10,338 nt of DNA, taken from positions 1 to 10,338 of the forward strand of contig JAKBAG010000094.1 of NCBI GenBank assembly GCA_021809235.1, written 5' to 3'. Numbering within the stretch: position 1 is the first letter of the stretch; each line of letters starts with the position of its first letter. The translations under genes and the position numbers were made by a program. Shown here piece by piece: positions 1 through 7,109 of the stretch. This DNA comes from Acidobacteriota bacterium (GTDB taxonomy: Bacteria > Acidobacteriota > Terriglobia > Terriglobales > Acidobacteriaceae). Under the pieces are notes generated by a model. The model saw nothing but the letters and a program-made list of their open reading frames with translations, had not been told where the DNA came from and did no database searches.

Positions 1-35
1 GCTTGCAGCGACTACGGTGCAGCAGAGGCTCCGAT

Positions 36-2120
36 TCACTGCGGATCGTAGTGATCCAGCCATTTCAGTTCCTCGCGCAACTTGATGTATCCATGCCAGG
101 GATTGTTTCCCAGTCCGTGGCCCTCGCCGGGAAAGACCAGGAAGCTGTGAGGAACCCCAAGCCGCTGCAGCGCGCGCTCCAGAGTGACACCCTCCAGATA
201 GCTCACGCGGACGTCATGGCTGCCTTGCACAATATGCGTAGGCGTGTGCACACGATCCATCCGAAACAGCGCTGCCTCGGACTGGTAGAGTGCCGGCTGC
301 TGCCACGGAGCACCCTCCAGATACCAGGCATCGTCAAAGGACACATCATCGTTGCCCCAGTTCGCGGCATGCTCCACCGCACCGGCACCGGTCACTGCGG
401 CCTTGAAGCGCGTGGTTGCGGTAATCAGCCAGTTGGTCATATACCCACCGTAGCTGTAGCCGCCCACCGCCAGCTTGTCCGGATCGGCAATCCCGTCCCG
501 CACCAGCGCATCCACGCCGGAGAGAATATCCGCCCCGGGCTTGGAGACAATGTGGGGCGCAATCTGCAGCATGAACGCATCTCCGTAGCCGGATGAGCCT
601 CGATAGTTTGGGCGAAAGACCAGCCAGCCATGCGCTGCCGCCAGCGTGGCCCAGTCATACCAGTCTGCGCCAAAGCGATTTCCGTCCGCATCGGCAGGCC
701 CACCATGAATCAGCGTCAGCATGCGCAGATGCCTGGCATTCTCCTGCCCCGGGGGAAAGATCAGCACACCCTCCACCGGTACACCGTCTGGCGCTGTCCA
801 CCGATATGGCTTCCACGTTGGCTGAGCACGCTCAGCAAAGATGGGATTGAAGTACGTCAGTTCGGTAGCATTCTCCGGATGCGTCGCATCCGCTGCCAGG
901 TATACCTGAGTCGGGACGTTGATCGCGGAACGCTCATACACCAGGCCATGCCCGTGAAGCGGCACCGCAACCGCGGCCACAGACCCGTTGCCACTGAGCA
1001 TCTCCTCGGCATGCTTTCCGCTTACGTGATACAGGTGCTGCTCGGTGCCTTTCAGCCCCAGAGCCACCAGGGAGCCATCCGCAAGCTGATCAAATCTCTC
1101 ATAGGATCCAGGGAAATTTTCTCCCAGCCGAGTGACTGCACCGGTGGCAAGATTCAGCCGATAGAGCCGACCCTGCACGTCCCGATACGGCCCCTCCAGC
1201 GATCCGCCTGCAGCATGAACAATAAACTGCAGCCCACGCGAATCCGTAGTCCAGTGCAGTTCGTCTTCCAGCGCCTGATTCTGCGTCACCCGCCGAGGAT
1301 CTCCGCCTGCCACCGGAAGGGTATAAATCTCAATCTCTTCCGGATTCTCCATGCGATGGCTGATGGAGTTGGTCACAAATGCAATCTGCGCTCCGTCGGG
1401 TGACGGGGTAATATCGTTGATCTCCAGTGGGCTTTTACCCAGCATCCTGCTGCCTTCCGGCAGCACCGGCCTGGCGCTGTCCGGCTTCTGGGGATGCTCC
1501 GGGTCCACTGTGCGATTGCGTTGCTGTGCCGTACTCACCGGTAGTGCCAGCAGCGCATCGCCGCGCTCCTGTTCACGCCAGCGAATCACGTCCTTCCACT
1601 CCGCCTTCCACTCGACCTGGGCGTCCTCGCTGATCGGCTGACGAATGGAGAAGTAGATCGACCGGCCGTCCACCGACCAGGCAAAGCTGTGGGTATCGAT
1701 CGCCTCGGTATAGAGCGGTTGAGCCTCGCCGCCTGCTGCGGAAATCAGCCAGATGCGCGTGGCGGACTTTGAGTCCGCATCCCCGGCAACGGTGCGATCG
1801 GAAAGGAAGGCAATCCAATGACCATCCGGACTCCAGCGGGGATCGGAATCTGACGCGGCCTCTGTCAGTGGATGCAGTCCGGAAGGCCGTGTCCAAAGCC
1901 AGAGCTGGTCGCGGAATCTGCTTCCAGCCCAGTCCGGAGATTCCGTTCCGATTACAACCGCCGAGCCATCCGGGGAGGGCCTGGCTGCGGTAATGGCCGT
2001 GGTATTCAGAAACTCATCCAGTGAAATGGCTGGCTTGGTGGCTGCCGATGCAGCGCAGGCAGCGGCACTCACGGACAGGGCAACGCATAGAACTCGAGAG
2101 ACAGAGCGAAGACGCAACAC
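36..2120 (-). CDS. Secreted S9-family prolyl-oligopeptidase-type serine peptidase
   Basis: Serine peptidase of the S9 (prolyl oligopeptidase / dipeptidyl-peptidase / acylaminoacyl-peptidase) clan, 694 residues from the chosen start. Residues 1-27 form a signal peptide: Arg-rich start, hydrophobic stretch, then an Ala-rich end with likely cleavage near ASA/A. A beta-propeller follows (about 45-415) with PD40-like SPDG turns at 49-52, 97-100 and 240-243. The C-terminal alpha/beta hydrolase (about 440-694) shows HGGP at 472-475, the nucleophile elbow GYSYGG with Ser556, Asp636 in GSHDVRV and His668 in GEGHG, a complete triad with normal spacing. Start: GTG at 2118-2120 has AAGGAG five bases upstream; TTG at 2115-2117 is an alternative. 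The upstream ATG at 2184-2186 overlaps the T-rich tail of the preceding terminator and adds 22 non-signal-like residues. Probably periplasmic cleavage of short peptides. Subfamily (S9B or S9C) and substrate cannot be told. Stop is TGA at 36-38. Confidence 0.93.
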   Translation of the reverse strand: MLRLRSVSRVLCVALSVSAAACAASAATKPAISLDEFLNTTAITAARPSPDGSAVVIGTESPDWAGSRFRDQLWLWTRPSGLHPLTEAASDSDPRWSPDGHWIAFLSDRTVAGDADSKSATRIWLISAAGGEAQPLYTEAIDTHSFAWSVDGRSIYFSIRQPISEDAQVEWKAEWKDVIRWREQERGDALLALPVSTAQQRNRTVDPEHPQKPDSARPVLPEGSRMLGKSPLEINDITPSPDGAQIAFVTNSISHRMENPEEIEIYTLPVAGGDPRRVTQNQALEDELHWTTDSRGLQFIVHAAGGSLEGPYRDVQGRLYRLNLATGAVTRLGENFPGSYERFDQLADGSLVALGLKGTEQHLYHVSGKHAEEMLSGNGSVAAVAVPLHGHGLVYERSAINVPTQVYLAADATHPENATELTYFNPIFAERAQPTWKPYRWTAPDGVPVEGVLIFPPGQENARHLRMLTLIHGGPADADGNRFGADWYDWATLAAAHGWLVFRPNYRGSSGYGDAFMLQIAPHIVSKPGADILSGVDALVRDGIADPDKLAVGGYSYGGYMTNWLITATTRFKAAVTGAGAVEHAANWGNDDVSFDDAWYLEGAPWQQPALYQSEAALFRMDRVHTPTHIVQGSHDVRVSYLEGVTLERALQRLGVPHSFLVFPGEGHGLGNNPWHGYIKLREELKWLDHYDPQ

Positions 2121-2125
2121 AGAAA

Positions 2126-2131
2126 CTCCTT
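2126..2131 (-). promoter_or_regulatory. Shine-Dalgarno site that fixes the GTG start of the S9 peptidase
   Basis: On the minus strand AAGGAG lies five bases before GTG (2118-2120) and eight before an in-frame TTG (2115-2117). No comparable site precedes the upstream in-frame ATG at 2184-2186, so this site decides the start and makes the product begin directly with its signal peptide. Confidence 0.75.
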
Positions 2132-2153
2132 GGAGAGCGCAATTCTGGTTGGA

Positions 2154-2183
2154 AGCATAGACGGCAGCACGCAGGTCCGTCAC
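2154..2183 (-). promoter_or_regulatory. Possible sigma70-type promoter of the S9 peptidase
   Basis: Read on the minus strand: GTGACG (2178-2183), an 18-base spacer, then TATGCT (2154-2159). Each hexamer matches consensus at 4 of 6 positions. The predicted transcript start near 2147 gives a leader of about 27 bases containing the Shine-Dalgarno site. The position just after the receptor terminator makes sense, but the match is weak and read-through from the receptor gene would be an alternative source of transcript. Confidence 0.33.
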
Positions 2184-2184
2184 C

Positions 2185-2220
2185 AAGAAAAGAGCCGGGA
2201 GATTGTTCTCTCCCGGCTCT
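2185..2220 (-). terminator. Intrinsic terminator of the TonB-dependent receptor gene
   Basis: A perfect 12-bp inverted repeat (AGAGCCGGGAGA at 2191-2202 with its complement at 2209-2220) around a 6-base loop. On the minus strand it is followed by a short T-rich tract (TTTCTT), and it begins 23 bases after the receptor's TAA stop. On the plus strand the hairpin has no T tract, so it acts in the minus direction only. It separates the receptor transcript from the downstream peptidase gene. Confidence 0.88.
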
Positions 2221-2243
2221 CGGTTGCAGAACCCGTTTCGCAG

Positions 2244-5200
2244 TTAGAAGTCGTACCGAAGTCCGAACTGCATGCGACGGAAGTTGCTGGCCGAGGGAAG
2301 CGTGCTTCCGTAGGCACCGAGGGTTGCGCTGGCGACACCTGCGGAGATGGATGCTGTGTCGAAGCGGTTGGAGTTGGTTACGTTGAAGACCTCCCAGTCA
2401 AACTTGAGCGTGCCATATTTGGATAGCGCCCATACCTTGCTGAGTGTGGTGTCGATGTCAAAGTAACCATCGCCACGGAAGTTGTTGCGCATACCCGCTT
2501 CGCCAGGATAGGGAAGACGAACCGGGCCGTTGTTGCTCTGGTAGTTGGCGCCAATGACTCCAGGATTCTGGAATACCTGCTCCTGACCCTGTACGTAGTG
2601 CTTGTGGGTCTTCACGTAGCCGGTCTGCACGGCGTAGCCCTCAAGCTGCCAGTCCGTAGACCAACCCGGCTCATAGAGCGAGAAGGGAAGGCCGCTGGTC
2701 CAGCGGTAGAGACCAGCGAAGGTCCAGCCGCCGACCAAGCCATTGATCATGCCGTTTGAGCCGCCGAGGATCTGCTTGCCGCGACCGAAGGGCAGGTCGT
2801 AGACCATATCAGCGTTGACGAGGTGACGGGTGTCAAAGTCGGACGGTCCCTTGTTCAGCTTGGGGTTCCAGGAGTTCTGGATAGCCGAGCCGCCAGCGCT
2901 GTCGTTTGAAAACTCGCTGCCACGCTCGGTACCGGAGTTCAGGTCCAGCGACTTGGACAGTGTGTAGCTCAGGTCGAAGCTGATGCCATGCGCCGTGGGG
3001 TGACGGAGCGAGGCCTGCAGCGCGTTGTACGAACTGCTGCCGATGGAGGACCATGCATAGAGCGAGGAGAACTGGCTCTGCCAGAACTTGCTCATACCAT
3101 TGGCGCAGTAGCCACCATAGGCGCAGTAGAAGTCGATATCTGCCAGCGATGTAGTTTCACCGTAGGTATAACGATACGGTGCCCACTCGTTGTTGTAGAT
3201 ACCTTCCGTAGCCGACTCACCCTGGAAGTCCAGGTTGGCCATCTGCGGGAAGACATCCTCAAAATACTTAATGGTCGGGACCGAGACGGGAGTTGTCGCC
3301 GTTCCGCTGCCATATCCGTAGTAGTTGGAGTAAAACGCACCCTGGTGCTCATCCACCAGCTTGGAGAGCTGTGCGGCAGCCGTGAAGTAGTCGCCGCCGC
3401 CGGAGGGATCGTTCCAGTCAACCGGCTCGGCCAGATCGAGCTGCTGAAGCAGATGGCGGCCGAAGCGACCGACGTAAGCCTCCTCAAAGAGGAATCCGCC
3501 GGGCAGTTCACGCTGGAACGAGAGATTGTATGCCTCGGAATACGGCGTCTTCAGCCGGTTATCCACGCCAAAGGTGATGAGGAATGCTCCGGTGGGTGGC
3601 GCGTAGGGGAAAGTTGCATTCTGCGCGGCAGACTGGAGCGGAATATTGGGAAGGTTGTGCTCGCCGGTAAAACGAGGAGCGGCCTGATAGCGCGACGAGG
3701 TGGTGTAGCTGAGCACACCCGCCTGGTTGGTGAGGCTGGTCTGCAGGCCAAATGAGCCATTGGCGCTGAAGTTCTGAACGAGAGCTTCGCCGTAGTGATC
3801 GTAATAGATGCCCGCACCGGCTCGGATGGATGTCTTTGAATCCGGTGACCAGGCGACAGAGAAGCGCGGCGCGAAGTTGTTCTTGTTTTCAGGCCAATAT
3901 CCGGGTTTGCCGTTGGCCTTGCCTGCAGGCGCAAACTGGAGCAGCGGCTCGGAGATGATGCCTTTGGCTGCTGCGTAACCACGCTCCTTGAACCAGTCGT
4001 GGGTGTTGATCGTGGGTGCAATCTCCTGCCCATTCGTCTCGTACGGGGTTTGCAGAAGGACGTACCGTACTCCAGCCGTGAGGGTCAGGTTAGGCAGAAC
4101 TCGCCAGCTATCCATGGCGTAGCCTTCATATTCGTTGGCCTTGTAGTGCCGCGGAATATATGCGCCCGTAGGAAGCAGAGTAGCCTGGGTAGGCGAACTG
4201 ACCTTGTAGTTGTACGTGTTGGTGAGCGACGGGACGGTACCCAGAATGGTTGCGTACGCAATCTGGTAGGAGTTCTGGAAGCCAGCCGCGACCGGAGCAT
4301 AGGTGCTGCCAAGGGTTGTCGGACTGGGTGGATTGCCGCCCAGCCAATACGGGTTGGTGCTGGCGACATTGAACGAAGCATTATCGGACGAGGTTATGTC
4401 CTGAACCAGACGCCAGTTCACGCCAACTGAGATCGTATGGTTGCCTTTGGTTATGGTGAGGTTGTCGACGATGTTATGCACAGGAACCGCATTGATGGTA
4501 TTGCGGGTCTGCGCTTCGGGTTGGGTCAGGAAGCGGAAGTCCACATATTGCCCGGAGCCAAGACCCGATAGACCGTAACTCTGGCGAACGTATCCATAGC
4601 GGAAGTCGTTCACAATATTCGGGGTAGGGTTCCATGTATGTCCGAATGCGAGCCCCTTGGTGTTATAGACCTTCACGCTAGCCGGAGGCTGCCCCGGCAG
4701 ATTGGCATCCCCGGCGTGGGTGTCCTTCTGGTAGTTGCCACGCGCGAAGATCTGCTGTTTGCTGGTCATGTTGTAATCCAGCTTCAGAATGCTGGTGTTC
4801 TGCGTGGTCGGAATCTTGACCGGGAAGAAGAGCGAGCCGCTGTTGAGGCCGTCACCGCTGGCCGAACCCGTGGCGACAGGAACATTCTTATAGTAGGAAA
4901 GAACATTCGGGTTGACGCCTGGTCCCCAGGGGCAGACGGTTGCTCCGTCAAAATTGCTCGTGGTGCAGCCGGCATCCAGGGATGCAATGTTGGCCGTGGA
5001 CAGGGTGTCGTTGTTGCCCTGCGCATCCTGGTACATGACGGTGCCGTTCTGAAAGGCAACCGTGGGGACAGTGGCTGAAGCTACATCATCAATAGCCTGA
5101 CGCAGACCTTCGTAGTTGCCGAAGAAGAAGAGCTTGTCCTTTTTGATGGGTCCGCCGAGCGCGGCACCGAAGACGTTACGCAGATATTTGGCCGGAACGT

Positions 5201-6059
5201 TCGGCGAGCCCGCGCTTAGCTGCGAGTTCTTCAGGAACCAGTTGTTGCTCACCGTGTTCGTGGGGCGATAGTACTCATAGGCCGCACCATGAAAGTGATT
5301 GGTGCCGGACTTGGTGACCAGAGAGACCTGAGCACCGGACGAGCGGCCTTCATTGGCGCTGCCGTCCGAAGTAGTGACGCGGAACTCTTCCGTCGAGTCG
5401 AGAGTGGAGCGAAGAACGCCAGTAAAAGCGTAGCCATTGATCTGACTGTTGTCATCGAGGCCGTCGAGGGTGATGTTTCCCTGGTCAGAACGGCTGCCGG
5501 AGACCGCGCCTTGGCGGCTGTCCGTGCCCTCCTGATTGCCGGTGGCGCTGGTGCCGCCGCCTTCCCCAAGGAAGAGCACACCGGGCTGCAGAGCCAGCAG
5601 CGAGATGGGGTCGCGACCATCGGAGGGAATCGACTCAATCATCTGGTTGCCGATCGAGTTCCCTTCCGAGGCATCGGTTGTGTTCAGCGTCTGTGCAGAA
5701 CCGCTGACGTCCACCGTGACGTTGCTGGCCTCTACGGAAAGCGCAAAGTTCACCGAGGCCGGCTGGTTGACGAGGAGCGTTGCCGTCTTGGACTGTACGG
5801 CAAAACCAGATGCTTCGGCTGTGATCAGATAGTTGGCCGGAGGAATCTGTGGAAACTGGTAATACCCCGAACTATCCGAGATAGCGGTGTAGGTCTTGTT
5901 CACCGACTTGTCGAGCAGCGTGATCTTGGCGCCAGGTACAAGTGCACCTGCCTGATCTTTCACCAGTCCGCGCAGCGAAGTGGTTGCTACCTGACCAAAT
6001 GCATAGCTGCAAGCAAAGAGAATGCACAGGAGCATCGCTCCCAGATGGGATCGTTTCAC
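2244..6059 (-). CDS. Large TonB-dependent receptor with N-terminal carboxypeptidase-regulatory-like domain (Oar-like)
   Basis: Outer-membrane receptor/transporter, 1271 residues, of the Oar-like type abundant in Acidobacteria. A signal peptide covers residues 1-22 (KRSHLG, then a hydrophobic core, cleavage likely AFG/QVA). Residues about 26-110 form a carboxypeptidase-regulatory/CnaB-like beta-sandwich (TSLRGLVKDQAGALVPGAKI, then YYQFPQIPPANYLITAEASGF). A plug-like region (about 125-255) includes ESIPSDGRDPISLLALQPGV, NITLDGLDDNS and SLVTKSGTNHFHGAAYEYYRP. The rest is aromatic-rich barrel and ends in the outer-membrane signature RYDF with terminal Phe. No clear TonB box was seen. Two cysteine pairs, C365/C376 and C979/C985, probably lie in extracellular loops. 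Start: GTG at 6057-6059 follows GGAGGAAG; the upstream ATG at 6144-6146 would put 29 odd residues before the signal peptide. Ligand unknown; the neighbouring secreted peptidase hints at peptides, but carbohydrate or metal chelates are possible. Confidence 0.93.
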   Translation of the reverse strand: MKRSHLGAMLLCILFACSYAFGQVATTSLRGLVKDQAGALVPGAKITLLDKSVNKTYTAISDSSGYYQFPQIPPANYLITAEASGFAVQSKTATLLVNQPASVNFALSVEASNVTVDVSGSAQTLNTTDASEGNSIGNQMIESIPSDGRDPISLLALQPGVLFLGEGGGTSATGNQEGTDSRQGAVSGSRSDQGNITLDGLDDNSQINGYAFTGVLRSTLDSTEEFRVTTSDGSANEGRSSGAQVSLVTKSGTNHFHGAAYEYYRPTNTVSNNWFLKNSQLSAGSPNVPAKYLRNVFGAALGGPIKKDKLFFFGNYEGLRQAIDDVASATVPTVAFQNGTVMYQDAQGNNDTLSTANIASLDAGCTTSNFDGATVCPWGPGVNPNVLSYYKNVPVATGSASGDGLNSGSLFFPVKIPTTQNTSILKLDYNMTSKQQIFARGNYQKDTHAGDANLPGQPPASVKVYNTKGLAFGHTWNPTPNIVNDFRYGYVRQSYGLSGLGSGQYVDFRFLTQPEAQTRNTINAVPVHNIVDNLTITKGNHTISVGVNWRLVQDITSSDNASFNVASTNPYWLGGNPPSPTTLGSTYAPVAAGFQNSYQIAYATILGTVPSLTNTYNYKVSSPTQATLLPTGAYIPRHYKANEYEGYAMDSWRVLPNLTLTAGVRYVLLQTPYETNGQEIAPTINTHDWFKERGYAAAKGIISEPLLQFAPAGKANGKPGYWPENKNNFAPRFSVAWSPDSKTSIRAGAGIYYDHYGEALVQNFSANGSFGLQTSLTNQAGVLSYTTSSRYQAAPRFTGEHNLPNIPLQSAAQNATFPYAPPTGAFLITFGVDNRLKTPYSEAYNLSFQRELPGGFLFEEAYVGRFGRHLLQQLDLAEPVDWNDPSGGGDYFTAAAQLSKLVDEHQGAFYSNYYGYGSGTATTPVSVPTIKYFEDVFPQMANLDFQGESATEGIYNNEWAPYRYTYGETTSLADIDFYCAYGGYCANGMSKFWQSQFSSLYAWSSIGSSSYNALQASLRHPTAHGISFDLSYTLSKSLDLNSGTERGSEFSNDSAGGSAIQNSWNPKLNKGPSDFDTRHLVNADMVYDLPFGRGKQILGGSNGMINGLVGGWTFAGLYRWTSGLPFSLYEPGWSTDWQLEGYAVQTGYVKTHKHYVQGQEQVFQNPGVIGANYQSNNGPVRLPYPGEAGMRNNFRGDGYFDIDTTLSKVWALSKYGTLKFDWEVFNVTNSNRFDTASISAGVASATLGAYGSTLPSASNFRRMQFGLRYDF

Positions 6060-6063
6060 GTTA

Positions 6064-6071
6064 CTTCCTCC
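6064..6071 (-). promoter_or_regulatory. Strong Shine-Dalgarno site fixing the GTG start of the receptor
   Basis: On the minus strand GGAGGAAG precedes GTG (6057-6059); the GGAGG core sits seven bases from the start. This near-consensus site, directly before a signal peptide, outweighs the in-frame ATG 87 bases upstream, which has no such site. Confidence 0.85.
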
Positions 6072-6138
6072 AGAAAACGTCTGCGGTGCAAAAAACTGCG
6101 AAGGGTGCAGAAGTTGAGAAACTGCAATTGGTTCTGCC

Positions 6139-6179
6139 GGCCGCACTGTCCAGCCTGGGGTAACCGGAGCTTGGCGGCC
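6139..6179 (-). other. Possible stem in the 5' leader of the receptor mRNA
   Basis: GGCCGC at 6139-6144 and GCGGCC at 6174-6179 can pair as a 6-bp GC-only stem around a 29-base loop, inside the predicted receptor leader of roughly 137 bases. No known riboswitch core (for example a cobalamin box or TPP motif) was recognised. The stem may be structural or a chance pairing in GC-rich DNA. Confidence 0.25.
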
Positions 6180-6202
6180 TACCCGTATCGATGAGTTCCC
6201 TC

Positions 6203-6231
6203 ATTTTGCAATAAATTTCTCATCTGTTCAA
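6203..6231 (-). promoter_or_regulatory. Candidate promoter of the TonB-dependent receptor
   Basis: On the minus strand: TTGAAC (6226-6231), a 17-base spacer, then CAAAAT (6203-6208), each matching the sigma70 hexamers at 4 of 6 positions with ideal spacing in an AT-rich patch. The predicted start near 6196 gives a 5' leader of about 137 bases. A small palindrome (ATGAG-TTCC-CTCAT, 6191-6204) overlaps the -10 end and predicted start, and an 11-bp inverted repeat arm lies in the spacer. Confidence 0.5.
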
Positions 6232-6271
6232 TGAAAATTTATTATGCTGCATCCGGATAAGAGAAATTTAT
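6211..6271. repeat. 11-bp perfect inverted repeat flanking the receptor promoter, with a third partial copy between
   Basis: ATAAATTTCTC at 6211-6221 is the exact reverse complement of GAGAAATTTAT at 6261-6271; the arms are 39 bases apart (50 bases centre to centre). A related GAAAATTTAT at 6233-6242 lies between them. One arm falls inside the candidate promoter spacer. This is compatible with operators for a dimeric regulator or with upstream AT-rich elements, but AT-rich sequence raises the chance of coincidence. Confidence 0.5.
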
Positions 6272-6291
6272 CGGTGCAATCGCCCCCATCA

Positions 6292-6308
6292 GCCCCTCAT
6301 AGAGGGGT
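6292..6308 (-). terminator. Weak hairpin just after the HIT gene stop, possible terminator
   Basis: CCCCTC (6293-6298) and GAGGGG (6302-6307) form a 6-bp stem with a 3-base loop, plus a possible G-U pair, seven bases past the TAA of the HIT gene. No T tract follows on the minus strand, so it is not a good intrinsic terminator. It may stabilise the mRNA end or do nothing. Confidence 0.3.
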
Positions 6309-6314
6309 ATTCGG

Positions 6315-6881
6315 TTATTTGGCGGCAAATTGCGCGCGAATCCGCTGGCAGGTTGTCTTTAGATCCTCGGGCAGAATGCGGGTCTCTGCCAGCGTCGTCA
6401 TGAAATTCGTATCGCCGGTCCACCGGGGCAGTACATGCAGGTGCAGATGCCCAGCCACACCGGCACCGGCCGCCTCGCCCAGATTCATGCCCAGATTTAC
6501 GCCATGGGGTCGATACAACCGTGCAAAGATCTGCTCCACCTGCTGCGCCAGATCGGTCATTTCATGCGCCGTGCTCGCGGGTAGTGCCGCAAAGCTGGCC
6601 TGGTGTGCGTACGGGAGGATCATCAAGTGACCCGATGTATAGGGAAACGCATTCAAACAGACAAAGCACTCCCGCCCACGGTGGACCAACAGGGCAGCCT
6701 GATCCGCATCCTCAGCCGTCATCCCGCATGCTGCGCCATGGTTGGCAGCAGCCACCAGATTGCAGAACACGCAGCCATGATCTCCCGGCCAGGCCGACAG
6801 CGCAGCCGGAACTCCCTTCCGTGTCTCATCCTGCGTACCCGTCACATAGTGATACCGCCATGGTGTCCAAAGGTAGTCCAT
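6315..6881 (-). CDS. HIT-family nucleotide hydrolase / Ap4A-phosphorylase-like protein
   Basis: Cytoplasmic histidine-triad protein of 188 residues. The HIT motif is HLHLHVLPRW with His145, His147 and His149; by family precedent His147 is the nucleophile that attacks the alpha-phosphate of a nucleotide substrate. Upstream are FVCLNAFPYTSGHLMILPY (73-91), which forms the nucleotide-binding sheet, and RPHGVNLGMNLGEAAGAGVAGHLH, strongly resembling the mycobacterial Rv2613c-type Ap4A phosphorylase, as recalled from the family. CVFC at 37-40 is a CxxC pair that may bind zinc, as in GalT-like and other HIT proteins. Start ATG at 6879-6881 is chosen because the N-terminus MDYLWTPWRY is typical; an in-frame extension to 7331 lacks protein-like sequence. 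No Shine-Dalgarno site precedes it (see the -10 element). The exact substrate (Ap4A, ADP or nucleoside phosphoramidates) is not resolved. Confidence 0.93.
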   Translation of the reverse strand: MDYLWTPWRYHYVTGTQDETRKGVPAALSAWPGDHGCVFCNLVAAANHGAACGMTAEDADQAALLVHRGRECFVCLNAFPYTSGHLMILPYAHQASFAALPASTAHEMTDLAQQVEQIFARLYRPHGVNLGMNLGEAAGAGVAGHLHLHVLPRWTGDTNFMTTLAETRILPEDLKTTCQRIRAQFAAK

Positions 6882-6888
6882 GCTGGTC

Positions 6889-6894
6889 AGTATA
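6889..6894 (-). promoter_or_regulatory. -10 element seven bases before the HIT start codon (possible leaderless transcript)
   Basis: TATACT on the minus strand matches the -10 consensus at 5 of 6 positions. Seven bases separate it from the A of the ATG at 6881, so transcription would begin at or beside the start codon. No good -35 hexamer was found 16-18 bases upstream, and there is no Shine-Dalgarno site. Both facts fit a leaderless mRNA but do not prove it. Confidence 0.45.
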
Positions 6895-7009
6895 TGGGTT
6901 TCTGATCGGCAGTACGCTCGTTTCGCGGTGCAGCCGCCACCGACTATTGCGACGAATCTGACGACTGGCTCTCGCTTTGGGGAGTCCGTATGCGAGGAAG
7001 TTTTACATA

Positions 7010-7027
7010 TGCCCTGAAAATAGGGCA
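7010..7027. other. Small hairpin or palindromic site in the HIT-rpsA intergenic region
   Basis: TGCCCT (7010-7015) and AGGGCA (7022-7027) pair perfectly around the loop GAAAAT. No T tract follows on either strand, so it is not a standard terminator. It lies about 50 bases upstream of the rpsA -35 element and might be a protein-binding site. Confidence 0.35.
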
Positions 7028-7076
7028 GTTCGGTAAATCTTCCATTGCAAAGCCCTGCTGATTGCGAGTGTATGGA

Positions 7077-7109
7077 TTGACGCTGCCTGCAACGCGTTGC
7101 TACGATAAT
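7077..7109 (+). promoter_or_regulatory. Candidate rpsA promoter
   Basis: TTGACG (7077-7082) matches the -35 consensus at 5 of 6. It is followed after 18 bases by TACGAT (7101-7106, 4 of 6), overlapped by the better hexamer GATAAT (7104-7109, 5 of 6) at a long 21-base spacing. Transcription would start near 7113-7116, leaving a 5' leader of about 260 bases before the rpsA ATG. Confidence 0.6.

Noticed and set aside
2052..2057. Lipoprotein box in the peptidase signal peptide (AAAC)
   Set aside because: The usual Leu/Val at -3 is absent and a normal signal-peptidase I site (ASA/A) follows a few residues later.
6060..6196. Riboswitch in the receptor leader
   Set aside because: No cobalamin, TPP or other core motif was recognised; only one 6-bp stem is visible.
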